The notes: a model not told the origin generated them from the letters alone. 64,000 nt of DNA from Campylobacter coli 76339 (GCA_000470055.1 HG326877.1:690662-754661); one strand, 5' to 3'; positions 35,116 to 46,026 are shown, numbered from the stretch's first letter. Translations and numbers: made by a program.

Positions 35116-36912
35116 ATGTGTGGAATTGTAGGCTATATAGGAAAAAATGAAAAAAAACATACTATTTTAAGCGGGCTTAAAGAACTTGAATACCGTGGTT
35201 ATGATAGTGCGGGTTTAGCGGTGATGAAAAATGGAGAGCTTGATTTTTTTAAAGCTGTAGGTAAGCTTGAAAATTTAGCAAACAAATGTGCAAATTTTAC
35301 AAGTGAAGAATTCGGTTTTGCTATAGGACATACACGCTGGGCAACCCATGGAAAACCTACTGAAATCAATGCTCATCCTCATTTGGGTCAGTACTCTTGT
35401 GTGATTCATAATGGTATTATAGAAAATTATAAAGAGATTAAAAACAAGCTTGAAAGCCAAGGGGTGAGTTTTCTAAGCCAAACAGATACAGAAGTTATAG
35501 TTCAACTTTTTGAATTTTATGCAGAAAAAATGGAAGTTTTTGAAGCTTGGAAAAAAACGATAGAAGAACTTAGAGGCGCTTTTGCCACTCTTTTAGTGAG
35601 TAAAAAAGATCCTACTCGTGTATTTTTTGCTAAAAACGCAGCTCCTTTAATCGTAGGAAAATCTCAAAATCATGAATTTTATTTTGCAAGTGCTGATACA
35701 CCTTTGATAGGATTTTGTGATGAGGTGATTTATCTTGAGGATTTGAGTTTAGGTTATGCTAGTGAAAATGAACTTGTTATTTATGAAAACAATCAACTAA
35801 AACAAAATTCCTTTACCAAGCTTTCAGGCGATAAAGCTTATGCAAAAAAAGATGGCTTTCGCTTTTTTATGGAAAAAGAAATTTACGAACAAAGCCGCGT
35901 AATGAGCGAGGTTTTAATGGGACGCATTAATGGCGATGAGGTGGTTTTTGATGAGCTTGAAAATGAGAATTTAAGCACAGTCGATGAAATCACGCTTTGT
36001 GCTTGTGGAACTAGCTATCATGCTGCCATGGCAAGCGCATATTTGTTTGAGCGTTTGGCTAAGGTTAAAGCTAAAGTAGAAATTGCTAGTGAATTTCGCT
36101 ACCGAGAAGCGATTGTAAAGCCTAATTCTTTGTTTATCGTAATTTCTCAAAGCGGGGAAACTGCAGATACTTTAGAAGCTTTAAAAATTGCAAAAGAGCA
36201 AGGAGCTAAAACATTTGCTATTTGCAATGTGGATAATTCTAATATAGTCCGTTTGGCACACTTAAGTCTTTTAACGCGTGCAGGTATTGAAAAAGGCGTA
36301 GCTTCAACCAAGGCTTTTGCAACTCAGGTTTTAACACTTTGGATGTTGGCAATTTTTATTGCTCAAAAGAAAAAAATCGATATGAGCGCTGAAATCAAAG
36401 CTCTCTTACATACTCCTAATTGTGTTACAGTAAGTACTAAATTGCATGAAAAAATTCATCGTTTATCTAAGCGTTATTTAGATGGTCATGGATTTTTCTT
36501 TATAGGCAGGGATGTATTCTATCCTTTGGCTTTAGAAGGAGCTTTGAAATTAAAAGAACTTTCTTATTTACACGCTGAGGGTTATCCTGCAGGAGAAATG
36601 AAGCACGGACCTATAGCTTTGGCTGATTCTAAGCTTTATACTATAGCCTTAATGCCTAAAACTCTACTTTATGAAAAAACCAAGTCAAATGTTGAGGAGT
36701 TGATAGCTAGGGATTCTACCGTTCTTTGTGTTTCTCCTTTGGATTTTGATTTAAGCGATGATTTTATAAAAACCAATGAGCAAGATCACTATATGTGTGA
36801 ATTTTTTGAAATGATGGTGATCACTCAACTTCTGGCAATGGAAATTTCTATAAGACTTGGCAATGATGTAGATATGCCAAGAAATTTAGCAAAAAGCGTA
36901 ACCGTCGAATAA
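35116..36912 (+). CDS. glmS: Glucosamine-6-phosphate synthase GlmS
   Basis: 598 residues. The glutaminase domain begins MCGIVGYIG with the nucleophile Cys after Met removal, and contains HTRWATHG and CVIHNGIIEN. Two SIS sugar-isomerase domains follow (CGTSYHAA, SQSGETADT, EGALKLKELSYLHAEGYPAGEMKHGP). The C-terminus ends MPRNLAKSVTVE, as in all GlmS. It makes GlcN-6-P for peptidoglycan and LOS. No glmS ribozyme is expected or seen, and the upstream gap is only 3 bases. Confidence 0.97.
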   Translation: MCGIVGYIGKNEKKHTILSGLKELEYRGYDSAGLAVMKNGELDFFKAVGKLENLANKCANFTSEEFGFAIGHTRWATHGKPTEINAHPHLGQYSCVIHNGIIENYKEIKNKLESQGVSFLSQTDTEVIVQLFEFYAEKMEVFEAWKKTIEELRGAFATLLVSKKDPTRVFFAKNAAPLIVGKSQNHEFYFASADTPLIGFCDEVIYLEDLSLGYASENELVIYENNQLKQNSFTKLSGDKAYAKKDGFRFFMEKEIYEQSRVMSEVLMGRINGDEVVFDELENENLSTVDEITLCACGTSYHAAMASAYLFERLAKVKAKVEIASEFRYREAIVKPNSLFIVISQSGETADTLEALKIAKEQGAKTFAICNVDNSNIVRLAHLSLLTRAGIEKGVASTKAFATQVLTLWMLAIFIAQKKKIDMSAEIKALLHTPNCVTVSTKLHEKIHRLSKRYLDGHGFFFIGRDVFYPLALEGALKLKELSYLHAEGYPAGEMKHGPIALADSKLYTIALMPKTLLYEKTKSNVEELIARDSTVLCVSPLDFDLSDDFIKTNEQDHYMCEFFEMMVITQLLAMEISIRLGNDVDMPRNLAKSVTVE

Positions 36913-36917
36913 ACCTC

Positions 36918-36937
36918 GTGCAGTTGTAAGACTGCAC
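36918..36937 (+). terminator. Hairpin after glmS
   Basis: GTGCAGT, loop of 6, ACTGCAC: a perfect 7-bp stem 5 bases after the glmS stop. There is no T-run, so termination is uncertain. Confidence 0.45.
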
Positions 36938-37046
36938 ATTAACTCCCAATAAATTTAAAAAAATAAATAAAATCTAAATTATAAGCTAATTTTATGCTTA
37001 TTTTTGTTTAAATAATCATGTAACAAATTTCTAGAAAGGAAATCCA

Positions 37047-38438
37047 ATGGAATACAGAATTGAACATGATACCATGGGTGAAATTAAGGTTCCAAACGAC
37101 AAGTATTGGGGTGCTCAAACAGAGAGAAGTTTTGAAAATTTCAAAATCGGTTGCGAGAAGATGCCAAAGGTATTGATTTATGCTTTTGCAAATCTTAAAA
37201 AATCTTTGGCTTTGGTAAATAACAAACTTGGCAAGCTAGATGAAGCTAAAAAAAATGCTATAGTTCAAGCTTGTGATGAAATTATCGCAGGCAAATTTGA
37301 TGATAATTTCCCACTTGCAATCTGGCAAACAGGATCAGGCACACAAAGCAATATGAACATGAATGAAGTGATTGCAAATCGTGCAACTGAAATCATGGGT
37401 GGAGATTTTCGTAAAGAAAAACTTGTACATCCAAACGACCATGTAAATATGTCTCAAAGTTCTAATGATACTTTCCCAACTGCTATGAGTATCGTTGCAG
37501 TAGAACAGGTAGAGAAAAAGCTTATTCCTGCGCTTGATGAACTTATCGCTACTTTTGAAAAAAAGGTCAAAGAATTTGAAGGAATTATCAAAATAGGGCG
37601 CACACATTTACAAGATGCTACACCGCTTACCTTGGCACAAGAATTCAGCGGTTACCTTTCTATGCTTTTGCATTCAAAAGAACAAATTATCGCTTCTTTA
37701 CCAACTTTAAGAGAATTAGCAATAGGTGGAACAGCAGTAGGAACAGGATTGAATGCACATCCAGAGCTTAGTGAAAAAGTGAGTGAAGAACTTAGTAAGC
37801 TTATGGGTACAAAATTTGTTTCAAGCCCAAACAAATTCCATGCTTTAACAAGCCACGATGCTATTAATTTTACTCATGGAGCAATGAAAGGCTTGGCTGC
37901 AAATTTGATGAAAATAGCAAATGATATCAGATGGTTAGCTTCAGGCCCTAGATGCGGACTTGGTGAACTTAATATTCCTGAGAATGAACCAGGAAGTTCT
38001 ATTATGCCAGGTAAGGTTAATCCTACTCAATGCGAGGCTATTACTATGGTAGCGGTTCAAGTTATGGGAAATGATGCGGCTATAGGTTTTGCTGCAAGTC
38101 AAGGAAATTTTGAGCTTAATGTGTTTAAGCCTGTGATTATTTATAACTTCTTACAAAGTCTTGATTTGCTTGCTGATTCTATGCATTCATTCAATATCCA
38201 TTGTGCTGTAGGCATAGAACCAAATCGTGAAAAAATAGAATACAACCTACACAATTCTTTAATGCTAGTTACCGCATTAAATCCACATATTGGATACGAA
38301 AATGCTGCTAAGGTAGCTAAAAATGCACATAAAAAAGGTATTTCTTTGAAAGAAAGTGCTATGGAGTTAGGCTTGGTTAGTGAAGAAGACTTTGCTAAAT
38401 TTGTTGATCCTGCTAAAATGATAGGACCAAAAGCTTAA
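37047..38438 (+). CDS. fumC: Fumarate hydratase class II FumC
   Basis: 463 residues. It has [26 protein letters not shown], the catalytic [16 protein letters not shown] and signature [16 protein letters not shown]. It is the oxygen-stable fumarase of the TCA cycle. GAAAGGAAATCC lies before the ATG. A strong terminator follows. Confidence 0.97.
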   Translation: MEYRIEHDTMGEIKVPNDKYWGAQTERSFENFKIGCEKMPKVLIYAFANLKKSLALVNNKLGKLDEAKKNAIVQACDEIIAGKFDDNFPLAIWQTGSGTQSNMNMNEVIANRATEIMGGDFRKEKLVHPNDHVNMSQSSNDTFPTAMSIVAVEQVEKKLIPALDELIATFEKKVKEFEGIIKIGRTHLQDATPLTLAQEFSGYLSMLLHSKEQIIASLPTLRELAIGGTAVGTGLNAHPELSEKVSEELSKLMGTKFVSSPNKFHALTSHDAINFTHGAMKGLAANLMKIANDIRWLASGPRCGLGELNIPENEPGSSIMPGKVNPTQCEAITMVAVQVMGNDAAIGFAASQGNFELNVFKPVIIYNFLQSLDLLADSMHSFNIHCAVGIEPNREKIEYNLHNSLMLVTALNPHIGYENAAKVAKNAHKKGISLKESAMELGLVSEEDFAKFVDPAKMIGPKA

Positions 38439-38448
38439 ATCTACTTTG

Positions 38449-38486
38449 ATGCTTCTCTCTTGTGTGGGAGAAGCATTTTTTATTTT
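38449..38486 (+). terminator. Rho-independent terminator after fumC
   Basis: ATGCTTCTC, 10-base loop, GAGAAGCAT (9-bp stem), then TTTTTATTTT. It touches the stop codon of the convergent membrane protein gene. Confidence 0.88.
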
Positions 38487-39528
38487 AAATTAAATTCTTA
38501 TCTTTTAAAATCATATAAAGTCTGATCGTTGAAATAAAAAAAGTTAAAATTGCAGGCCCTAAAATAATACCCCAAAAACCAAAAGTTGAAATTCCGGCTA
38601 TCATCGCTAAGAAAATCAAAAGTTCGTTGATTTGAGTGGGTGTTTTTACGAGTTTTTCATTAATCCATTTGATGATCAAAGGTTTAACTAGAGTATCGGC
38701 GATAAAAGAGATAACAACAACAGAATAAATAAAAATAACAAGCGCTGAACCAAGTCCACTTGAAGCAAATTCATAAAGACTTATAGGGATATATACTAAG
38801 GCTCCACCTAGAGCGGGTATGAGAGAACTTACAGCAAAAATCACACCCATTAAGATAGCATCGTATCCATAAAACATAGCAATGATACTAAAAAGCGCTC
38901 CTTGAAGGATGGCAACGATGATCATTGAGTAAAGTACCACAGCCATGACATTGCCCACTTCACTTAAGATATCGTCAAGCTCTTGTTTTTCAATAGGAAT
39001 AACGGATTTTATATAGATTACCAATTCTGTTCCATAGAGATTGGCAAAAAAGTAAAATATACAGATCAGTACCATATCTATAAGAAATTTAGCCCCTGAT
39101 TTTGTAAAACTTGAAGCATAATTTAAAATTTGCTTAGAGATACTATTTAAATCTATAGAAGCTAGAAATTCTTTTATTTTAGGCTCTAAAAAACTAAAGC
39201 TTTCAGGTAGGGTAAATTGATAATTTTTAACATAATCTAGCGTTTGTGTGATAAGGTTAATATCAAAATTCTTTAAAGCCTTGGCTAGTTCTATCATTGC
39301 ATAAACAAAAGGTGCAAAGAAAAGTAAAACCATGCATGCAGTTGTTAACAAAGAGGCTAAAAATTTGCGTCCATTTGTTAGACTTAAGAATTTTGCATTT
39401 GCATTGGAGGTAGCAACTGCCATTAGACTTGCAATGATAATAACAAGTAAAAAATCTTTAAAAAGATAAAGCAAAAGAGATAAAACTACTAAAATAAAAC
39501 AAATAAGAAAGATTTTTCCAGTTTGCAT
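38485..39528 (-). CDS. AI-2E/PerM-family membrane transporter
   Basis: 347 residues with 7-8 membrane segments: two at about 5-37, one at about 60-82, then a cluster from about 145 to the end. The periplasmic or cytoplasmic middle part holds the KEFLASIDLNSISKQIL-like amphipathic stretch. The family end GFWGIILGPAILTF is clear. Substrates vary in the family (quorum signals, Na+/H+ exchange). The Cj1363 homologue is labelled amaA; the function is not proven. It lies 9 bases after ruvB. Confidence 0.85.
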   Translation of the reverse strand: MQTGKIFLICFILVVLSLLLYLFKDFLLVIIIASLMAVATSNANAKFLSLTNGRKFLASLLTTACMVLLFFAPFVYAMIELAKALKNFDINLITQTLDYVKNYQFTLPESFSFLEPKIKEFLASIDLNSISKQILNYASSFTKSGAKFLIDMVLICIFYFFANLYGTELVIYIKSVIPIEKQELDDILSEVGNVMAVVLYSMIIVAILQGALFSIIAMFYGYDAILMGVIFAVSSLIPALGGALVYIPISLYEFASSGLGSALVIFIYSVVVISFIADTLVKPLIIKWINEKLVKTPTQINELLIFLAMIAGISTFGFWGIILGPAILTFFISTIRLYMILKDKNLI

Positions 39529-39537
39529 TTTTTTCCT

Positions 39538-40548
39538 TCAATTTTCATCAAACAAAGTTTGTTCATAATTCAGTTTGAGCGCGCTAAAGCTTTTTGTACT
39601 TGCTATACGACCCTTGGCGGTGCGTTCTATATAGCCATTTGCAAGCAAATAAGGCTCAATTACATCTTCAATAGTGTTTTCATCTTCGCTTAAAGCCGCT
39701 GCTATGCTAGAAAGTCCTATGGGTTTTCTTTTAGCTTCTGTTAGAAGTTCTAAATACCTTAAGTCCATCGCATCAAAACCAAGCTCATTTACGCCTAAGG
39801 AATTTAACGCTTCTTTAGCTCTTTCTTTCGTGATCGTTTCTTCATCGTTAACATCGGCAAAATCTCTCACTCTTTTTAAAAGTCTAAGTGCGATTCTAGG
39901 AGTAGAGCGACTTCTTTTGGCAATCTCAAGTGCAGCTTCTTTTTCGCAAGTTTTATTGAGTTTGAGTGCAGCTTTTTGAAGTATGATGGCAAGTTCTTCA
40001 TCTTTGTAAAATTCGAGTCTAAATTGCATTCCAAAACGATCTCTTAAAGGATTGCTAAGCATTCCTGCACGTGTTGTGGCGCCAATAAGCGTAAATTTAG
40101 GCAAATCGATTTTTATAGTTTGTGCTGCAGGACCACTACCGATGATGATATCTAGTCTATAATCCTCCATTGCGGGGTAAAGTACTTCTTCAATAGCAGG
40201 GCTTAAACGATGAATTTCATCGATAAAAAGTACATCCCCTTCGCTTAAATTGGTTAAAATTGCAGCCAAATCTCCACTTTTTTCTATCATAGGCGCGGCA
40301 GTTGTTTTGATATTTGCACCCATTTCATAAGAAATAATGTTAGCCAATGTGGTTTTGCCAAGTCCTGCAGGTCCACTAAAAAGTATATGATCTAAACATT
40401 CATTTCTTTTTTTTGCAGCGCTAATAAAAACATTTAAATTCTTTTTAATATTTTCTTGCCCTATATAGCCGTCGAAATTTGAAGGACGCAGAGAAGTTTC
40501 ATAAGTTTCATCAAAAGAATATTTTTCTATTTCTACTATTCTGTCCAT
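39538..40548 (-). CDS. ruvB: Holliday junction branch-migration ATPase RuvB
   Basis: 336 residues. Walker A in [14 protein letters not shown], Walker B in [10 protein letters not shown], sensor 1 in [11 protein letters not shown], arginine finger in PLRDRFGM, and a C-terminal winged helix with [17 protein letters not shown]. It forms the hexameric motor with RuvA (elsewhere). The start site is weak (GTAAGAATGAAAAC before ATG). Confidence 0.97.
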   Translation of the reverse strand: MDRIVEIEKYSFDETYETSLRPSNFDGYIGQENIKKNLNVFISAAKKRNECLDHILFSGPAGLGKTTLANIISYEMGANIKTTAAPMIEKSGDLAAILTNLSEGDVLFIDEIHRLSPAIEEVLYPAMEDYRLDIIIGSGPAAQTIKIDLPKFTLIGATTRAGMLSNPLRDRFGMQFRLEFYKDEELAIILQKAALKLNKTCEKEAALEIAKRSRSTPRIALRLLKRVRDFADVNDEETITKERAKEALNSLGVNELGFDAMDLRYLELLTEAKRKPIGLSSIAAALSEDENTIEDVIEPYLLANGYIERTAKGRIASTKSFSALKLNYEQTLFDEN

Positions 40549-40599
40549 GTTTTCATTCTTACACTTTTGAAAAATTAAAATAAGATTTTAGCTAAAATT

Positions 40600-40608
40600 T
40601 GCTACAAT
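40600..40608 (+). promoter_or_regulatory. Extended -10 promoter before the HPt-like gene
   Basis: TGC followed by TACAAT, 31 bases before the ATG at 40640. Confidence 0.5.
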
Positions 40609-40639
40609 TTGAATTAAACTTTAGCAATACGGTTTAAAA

Positions 40640-41050
40640 ATGGGAATTTTAACGAAATTAGAATTAGATTACGAAATCGACGATATAGAAAAATTTTTAC
40701 AATTTTTTAGAACAATGTGCGATAGATTTGAACCCTTAATTATACAGCTTGGAAGCGATAGCGTGCGTTATAAAGAAGCTGTAAAAGAGCTTGAAACCTT
40801 GGCGCATAATACTGCTTGGGCAGCAAGGCGTTTAAATCTTGATGAAGTAACTGATTTTTGCGTATTTTGTGAAGAAATGATGGCTCAAGCAAATCGTTTT
40901 AATGGGCCAGCTAGTGATGAATTTACAGATTGGATGCTTTTGATGAGTGATCAGTTTGAAAAATATTGTCGTTCGTATGAAAATGATGATTCTGTTTTAG
41001 CCGTTTTTAATCCTTTAATTGTTAATGTTCCAAATATTATTTCCAAATAG
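40640..41050 (+). CDS. Small acidic helical protein, possible HPt-like fold
   Basis: 136 residues, soluble and all-helical in appearance. The stretch LAHNTAWAARRLNLDEVTDFC recalls the histidine-phosphotransfer motif AH.LKG....LG, with a candidate phospho-acceptor histidine, but the usual K-G is not kept. No histidine kinase neighbour. The last base of its TAG stop is directly before the 5' end of tmRNA. Function unknown; HPt is an inference. Confidence 0.65.
   Translation: MGILTKLELDYEIDDIEKFLQFFRTMCDRFEPLIIQLGSDSVRYKEAVKELETLAHNTAWAARRLNLDEVTDFCVFCEEMMAQANRFNGPASDEFTDWMLLMSDQFEKYCRSYENDDSVLAVFNPLIVNVPNIISK
41035..41040 (+). promoter_or_regulatory. Candidate -10 of ssrA inside the upstream CDS
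   Basis: TATTAT within the last codons of the gene before, 10 bases before the mature tmRNA 5' end. It would place the start site at or just before the mature end. Confidence 0.4.
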
Positions 41051-41409
41051 GGGAGCGACTTGGCTTCGACAGGAGTAAGTCTGCTTAGATGGCATGTCGC
41101 TTTGGACAAAGCGTAAAAAGTCCAAATTAAAATTAAACGCAAATAACGTTAAATTTGCTCCTGCTTACGCTAAAGCTGCGTAAGTTCAGTTGAGCCCGAA
41201 ACTCAAGTGATACTATCTAGCTTGAATTTTGGTCATCTTTGATAGTGTAGATTGAAAATTGACAACTTTTAATCGAAGTTAAAGTCTTAGTCTAGCCTGA
41301 AATTTTGGAAGGTGAGTTTAGCTAGATGAAATTTTCACCTTTGCTAAACATGTAGAAGTCTTTGTGGGGTTATTTTTGGACAGGGGTTCAATTCCCCTCG
41401 CTTCCACCA
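41051..41409 (+). ncRNA. ssrA: Transfer-messenger RNA
   Basis: Single-piece tmRNA. The 5' end GGGAGCGAC pairs with the 3' end CGCTTCC before the encoded CCA, giving a 7-bp acceptor stem with one G-U pair. The T-loop is GGTTCAATTCC. The tag frame starts with the GCA resume codon at 41139. It rescues stalled ribosomes together with SmpB. It converges on ppk with only 5 bases between. Confidence 0.97.
41139..41183 (+). other. tmRNA tag reading frame
   Basis: Codes for ANNVKFAPAYAKAA and TAA. The final AKAA is the degradation signal for ClpXP-type proteases. Confidence 0.95.
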
Positions 41410-41414
41410 TTTTA

Positions 41415-43499
41415 TCAGTTTTCTTTAAAAAGCTTAGAAGCTAGATAAGTCGCACGACTTTGATCAGCGTCTTTTTTAAGGGTTTTATAGATTTTACTGA
41501 CATATTCTTCTAAGATTTGTTGCGAGTCAATCACTTTTTCGCCGCAAGCAACTTTTGTATATTCTCCATCATTTTGAAGTTCATAAGCAAGTAAATTGTC
41601 GCTGAGTTGTAGGCGTAAAAATTGTGCCAATTTTGCCTTGCTTCTTTCATCATATATAGGAGTCATAAGTTCTAAGCGACGCTCTAAATTTCTTGGCATC
41701 CAATCCGCGCTTGATATAAAATAATTTGGTTCACTGTGTTTAAAATAAAACACCCTAGCATGCTCTAAATATTTTCCTATGATGCTTCTAACGCGTATGT
41801 TTTTACTGAATTCTTCATTAGGTTTTAAGCAACAAATTCCACGCACGATAAGATCGATTTGAGTTCCTTTCATGCTAGCTTCATAAAGAGCTTTTATGAC
41901 ATCGCTATCTACAAGAGAATTCATTTTTGCGATGATCACTCCCTCGCTTCCCTTACTTGCCTCTAAAGCTATCATTTCTAGAATTTTTTCTTTAATTTGA
42001 TTTGGACTCATAGAGAGAGTTTGAAGACGGCGATTTTTGCTAAAGCCTGAGAGTATATGAAAAAAGCTTGTTGTATCCCTTGCAAATTCAACCTTACTTG
42101 TAAAATAACTTACATCGGTATAGATTTTAGCACTACTTGCGTTGTAATTTCCTGTACTTAAATGCATATAAAATTTAAGCTTATCGCCTTTTTTGCGTAT
42201 AACTTGAGAAACTTTGGCATGAACTTTAAAACCCGTAATTCCATAAATTACATGAGCTCCAGCGTTTTCTAAAGCTTTTGCCCAGTGAAGATTATTTTCT
42301 TCATCAAAACGAGCTTTAAGTTCTACCATAACTGTAACTTGTATCCCATCGCTTGCTGCATCGATTAAGGCTTGGACTATATTAGAGTTTTTTTCTACTC
42401 TATAAAGAGTCATTCTTATAGAGATAACCTCAGGGTCTTTGCTTGCTTCTTTGATGAATTTATAAACAGGATCAAAGCTTTCAAAAGGTTGAATGATGAG
42501 TATATCTTCTTTATCTATTGCATCAAAGATAGATAAATTTTCATCAAAAGGTGGTAAGGTTTTAGGTGTATAAAGTGGGCTTAAAAGATGAGTAAAGGTC
42601 TTGTTGCCAGCAATTTGCCAAAGACTAGGAAGATTTAATAAGATAGAATACTCATAGACATCCTTATGGAAAATTTTCATATGGGTATTGAGAAATTCTA
42701 CGATTTGTTCATCTGCACCCTTTTGAATTTGTAATCTTACAAAAGCACCTTTTCTGCGAAGTTTTAAGCCTTGTTCTAGTATCATCATAAAATCATCAGC
42801 TTCTTCCTCTTCTATCACCATATCTGCATTTCTAGTCACTCTAAAAGCAGCCGAAGCAAGAAGTTTATAACCTGGAAAAATTTCTTCTGTATGTTTTTCT
42901 ACTATGCTTTCAACCGGAACATAAACATTTGCACTTACTTCATAAAAACGAGGCAAAACTCTTGGAATTCGAATCATTCCAAATTTGATAAGCTCAGGAT
43001 GAGTTTTATCGCAAATTTTAACCGCTAAAGAAAATGAAAGATTATTTAAATGTGGAAAAGGATGGGTTGCATCCACGGCGATTGGAACGATAACAGGAAA
43101 GATGGTAGAGAAAAAATACTCATCACATTTTTGTTTTAAATTATCGTCTAGATTTTCATAGCTTTTAATAAAAAGATTTTCTTTTTCAAGATCGTTTATG
43201 ATTTCATTAAAATAATGCTCTAAAAGCTCCTTTTCTTTATGAAGATATTTGCGTATAGCTTTTAATTGTTGCAAAGGAGACATCTCATCACTGCTGCCTA
43301 TATTAGCTCCAGCGGAGAAAAGTTGTTTTAATCCCGCAACGCGTATCATATAAAATTCATCTAAATTGGTGCAATATATAGCTATAAATTTAAGGCGTTC
43401 TAGCAAAGGCAGTGGACGCGAACATTGATCTAAAACCCGTGAGTTAAAGCGTAGCCAAGAAAGTTCCCTGTTTAAAAACATATTTGGATTTGTTTGCAT
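41415..43499 (-). CDS. ppk: Polyphosphate kinase 1
   Basis: 694 residues from the ATG at 43499, which has AAGGAG 6 bases before it; the frame extends 44 residues further but that part is AT-rich noise. The order is [15 protein letters not shown] (N domain), then HxK motifs of the PLD-like fold: [11 protein letters not shown] with the autophosphorylated histidine region, YTDVSYFTS, and the C-terminal [15 protein letters not shown]. It makes long-chain polyphosphate, important for stress survival and colonisation in this species. Confidence 0.96.
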   Translation of the reverse strand: MQTNPNMFLNRELSWLRFNSRVLDQCSRPLPLLERLKFIAIYCTNLDEFYMIRVAGLKQLFSAGANIGSSDEMSPLQQLKAIRKYLHKEKELLEHYFNEIINDLEKENLFIKSYENLDDNLKQKCDEYFFSTIFPVIVPIAVDATHPFPHLNNLSFSLAVKICDKTHPELIKFGMIRIPRVLPRFYEVSANVYVPVESIVEKHTEEIFPGYKLLASAAFRVTRNADMVIEEEEADDFMMILEQGLKLRRKGAFVRLQIQKGADEQIVEFLNTHMKIFHKDVYEYSILLNLPSLWQIAGNKTFTHLLSPLYTPKTLPPFDENLSIFDAIDKEDILIIQPFESFDPVYKFIKEASKDPEVISIRMTLYRVEKNSNIVQALIDAASDGIQVTVMVELKARFDEENNLHWAKALENAGAHVIYGITGFKVHAKVSQVIRKKGDKLKFYMHLSTGNYNASSAKIYTDVSYFTSKVEFARDTTSFFHILSGFSKNRRLQTLSMSPNQIKEKILEMIALEASKGSEGVIIAKMNSLVDSDVIKALYEASMKGTQIDLIVRGICCLKPNEEFSKNIRVRSIIGKYLEHARVFYFKHSEPNYFISSADWMPRNLERRLELMTPIYDERSKAKLAQFLRLQLSDNLLAYELQNDGEYTKVACGEKVIDSQQILEEYVSKIYKTLKKDADQSRATYLASKLFKEN

Positions 43500-43633
43500 T
43501 AAAACTCCTTTTTTTTGTGTTATTTTAGCATTTATTTGAAAATTAATAAGCTGTTTAAAGAAATAAATTTTTAAAAATTTTATTTGATTAATTAAGAGTA
43601 AATATATCTTTAAATTTGTCTTAAAAAGCAATA

Positions 43634-43642
43634 TGTTAGAAT
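43634..43642 (+). promoter_or_regulatory. Extended -10 promoter of nrfHA
   Basis: TGT followed by TAGAAT, 40 bases before the nrfH start. Confidence 0.5.
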
Positions 43643-43681
43643 TGCAATTTTGTTTATTCTTGAAGTTTAAGGAGGAAAATT

Positions 43682-44173
43682 TTGAAGAAATCTTTGAATC
43701 TTTTTAGTATTTTTCTTGTTTTGCTTTTTGTGTTTTTTGCAGTAGGGTTTTATACCTTTTACAATGCAAAGGGTACATCTTACTTAAGCAATGCAAGCGA
43801 ATCTTGCAACAATTGCCACATTATGAACGAAGTTTATAATGAATACATGGCAGGACCGCATGCGCAAAAGGTAAAGGGGGAGGCTAGGGCGACTTGCGTT
43901 GATTGTCATTTGCCTCATGGTTTCTTGGCTAAATGGATAGCTAAAGCAGAAAGTGGTTTAAATCACGCCTATGCTTTTACTTTTAAGCTTGATGAGCTTC
44001 CTACAAATTTGAGTGCAACTGAAAAAAGCAGAAATATGATACAAGATAATTGTGTTCGTTGTCATGCTGATTTTGCTCAAACAGCCATCAATGCCACAAC
44101 AAATCCACACGCAGATAAGTCTTTAAAATGCGCTTCTTGTCATCAAGATGTGGGTCATAAACATGGAATTTAA
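43682..44173 (+). CDS. nrfH: Tetraheme cytochrome c NrfH
   Basis: 163 residues from a TTG start with a very strong TAAGGAGG before it; no better ATG is in frame. One N-terminal membrane anchor (about 6-26) and four CXXCH heme sites: C42, C72, C124 and C150. It takes electrons from menaquinol and passes them to NrfA on the periplasmic face. The anchor is not cleaved. Confidence 0.95.
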   Translation: MKKSLNLFSIFLVLLFVFFAVGFYTFYNAKGTSYLSNASESCNNCHIMNEVYNEYMAGPHAQKVKGEARATCVDCHLPHGFLAKWIAKAESGLNHAYAFTFKLDELPTNLSATEKSRNMIQDNCVRCHADFAQTAINATTNPHADKSLKCASCHQDVGHKHGI

Positions 44174-44188
44174 TCAAGGAGAAATTGA

Positions 44189-46021
44189 ATGAAAAAAAAT
44201 TTTTTACGCCTAGCTATCGTTGTTTTAGTATTACTTATAGCAGGGGTTTTATGGCTTAATAATGATATAAATCAGAAAAAAGAAGATGAGGCAAATAAAA
44301 ATGTTATTGCGGCAAATGCAGATTTTTCTTTGCTTAGTGACGATAATCCAAATTTTGAAAGATGGGGTAAGGTTTTTCCAGAACAACTTAAAATGTATCT
44401 AACAGTTGAAGAAGAAGAGCCTAAGGCTACTGAATTTGGGGGTAATTTATCGTATTCAAAACTTATTCGTTTTCCTCAATTAACTATACTTTGGGCTGGA
44501 TACCCTTTTAGTCTTGATTTCAATGAAGAAAGAGGACATTTTTGGGTTCAAGTAGACCAAATGAAAACCGCAAGAAATAATAAAGATTTTCTTAATGCTC
44601 ACGGACTTAAAGCATTTAAGGGTCAGCCAGCAGCTTGTATGAACTGTCATAGCGGATGGACTCCATGGCTTATCAATAATATTGCTAAGGGAGATTTTGT
44701 AGCATTTAACTCTACAAATTATTGGACTATGATTAAAAATATTCCAGCTGTTGATGGTATAAAAGAAAATTCTCCAGAACATGCAGGACCGCACGGTGGT
44801 AAAAGAATGGGTGTTACTTGTGCAGATTGTCACAATCCAAATGATATGAGCTTAAGACTTACTCGTCCTGCTGCAATCAATGCTTTAGTTGCTAGAGGTT
44901 ATGAAAAAGATCCTGTACAAGGTGTAAAAGCTACAAGAGAAGAGATGAGAACTTTAGTTTGTTCACAATGCCATGTTGAGTATTATTTCAAACCAACAGG
45001 AGAAAAAGTAAAAGTAATGGGTGAAACTATCGTTGATGATAGTTCTAAAAAATGGTGGGATGGCACTCAAAAAAATTATGATGAATATGAATTTTGGAGA
45101 GATGGTAACAAACCAAAAGAAATCGAAGCTAATGGTATTATCTTAACATTCCCTTGGAGCGAATGGAAAAAAGGTCAACCTTTTAGAATTGAAATGCTAG
45201 ATGATTATTATGATAAGGTTCGCAATGTATTTGGTGCGGATTTCACTCATAAATTAACAGGTGCGCAAATCATTAAAATTCAACACCCTGAAAGTGAGCT
45301 TTATAGTGGTGGTGTGCATGCTGCTAATGGAGTAAGTTGTGCGGATTGTCACATGCCTTATGTTAGAGAAGGTGCTAAGAAAATTTCTCAACACAATATT
45401 ACTTCTCCATTAAGAGATATTAATTCTGCTTGTAAAACTTGCCATAAACAAAGCGAGGATTATTTAAGAGCTCAAGTTCGTGATATACAAAATAGCGTAG
45501 CGCATGATCAAAGAACAGCTGAATATGCTATCGTTAGCTTAATCATGGATACTAAAAAATTACGCGATGAATTAGGTAATATGGAAAAATTCCAAACTGA
45601 TGGCAAAGCAGATGCAAGCAAGATTAGCGAAGAACTTAAAGAGGTTTTAGAACTTCACCGTAAATCTCAAATGAGAGCTGATTTTGTTAATGCTGAAAAT
45701 TCAACAGGTTTCCACAATCCTCGTGAAGCTTCAAGAATGCTTTTACAAGCTGTAGATATGGCTAAAACAGGACAAATTAAACTTGTAGAAATTGCTAGTG
45801 CTAATGGAATTAAAGATTTTAAAACTTCAAATTTAGGTTTTGAAGATATACAAAAATTCAACCCTGGAGAGCTTTATTATCAAGTAGATGTTAATGAGCA
45901 TAAAGCAGGGGAACGTTATTATGGTGATGAGATAGAAGTAAATGGAAATCCTCCAAAAGAACTTTTAGAACACGATAAAAATCTTGCTCCGTATAATTAT
46001 CAAGTCATTGATAAAAAATAA
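44189..46021 (+). CDS. nrfA: Periplasmic cytochrome c nitrite reductase NrfA
   Basis: 610 residues, with an N-terminal hydrophobic signal/anchor (about 5-24). There are five heme motifs: CMNCH (C150-H154), CADCH, CSQCH, CADCH and CKTCH. The active-site heme, the first, is bound by CXXCH and not the CXXCK seen in most NrfA, and no nrfEFG or nrfI lyase genes are close. It reduces nitrite to ammonia, and also reduces NO. It follows nrfH by 15 bases with AAGGAGAAATT before the ATG. Confidence 0.96.
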   Translation: MKKNFLRLAIVVLVLLIAGVLWLNNDINQKKEDEANKNVIAANADFSLLSDDNPNFERWGKVFPEQLKMYLTVEEEEPKATEFGGNLSYSKLIRFPQLTILWAGYPFSLDFNEERGHFWVQVDQMKTARNNKDFLNAHGLKAFKGQPAACMNCHSGWTPWLINNIAKGDFVAFNSTNYWTMIKNIPAVDGIKENSPEHAGPHGGKRMGVTCADCHNPNDMSLRLTRPAAINALVARGYEKDPVQGVKATREEMRTLVCSQCHVEYYFKPTGEKVKVMGETIVDDSSKKWWDGTQKNYDEYEFWRDGNKPKEIEANGIILTFPWSEWKKGQPFRIEMLDDYYDKVRNVFGADFTHKLTGAQIIKIQHPESELYSGGVHAANGVSCADCHMPYVREGAKKISQHNITSPLRDINSACKTCHKQSEDYLRAQVRDIQNSVAHDQRTAEYAIVSLIMDTKKLRDELGNMEKFQTDGKADASKISEELKEVLELHRKSQMRADFVNAENSTGFHNPREASRMLLQAVDMAKTGQIKLVEIASANGIKDFKTSNLGFEDIQKFNPGELYYQVDVNEHKAGERYYGDEIEVNGNPPKELLEHDKNLAPYNYQVIDKK

Positions 46022-46026
46022 TTCTT

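Noticed and set aside
35080..35116. glmS ribozyme or riboswitch
   Set aside because: Only 3 bases separate the GlnD-like gene and glmS, and no conserved ribozyme core is present.
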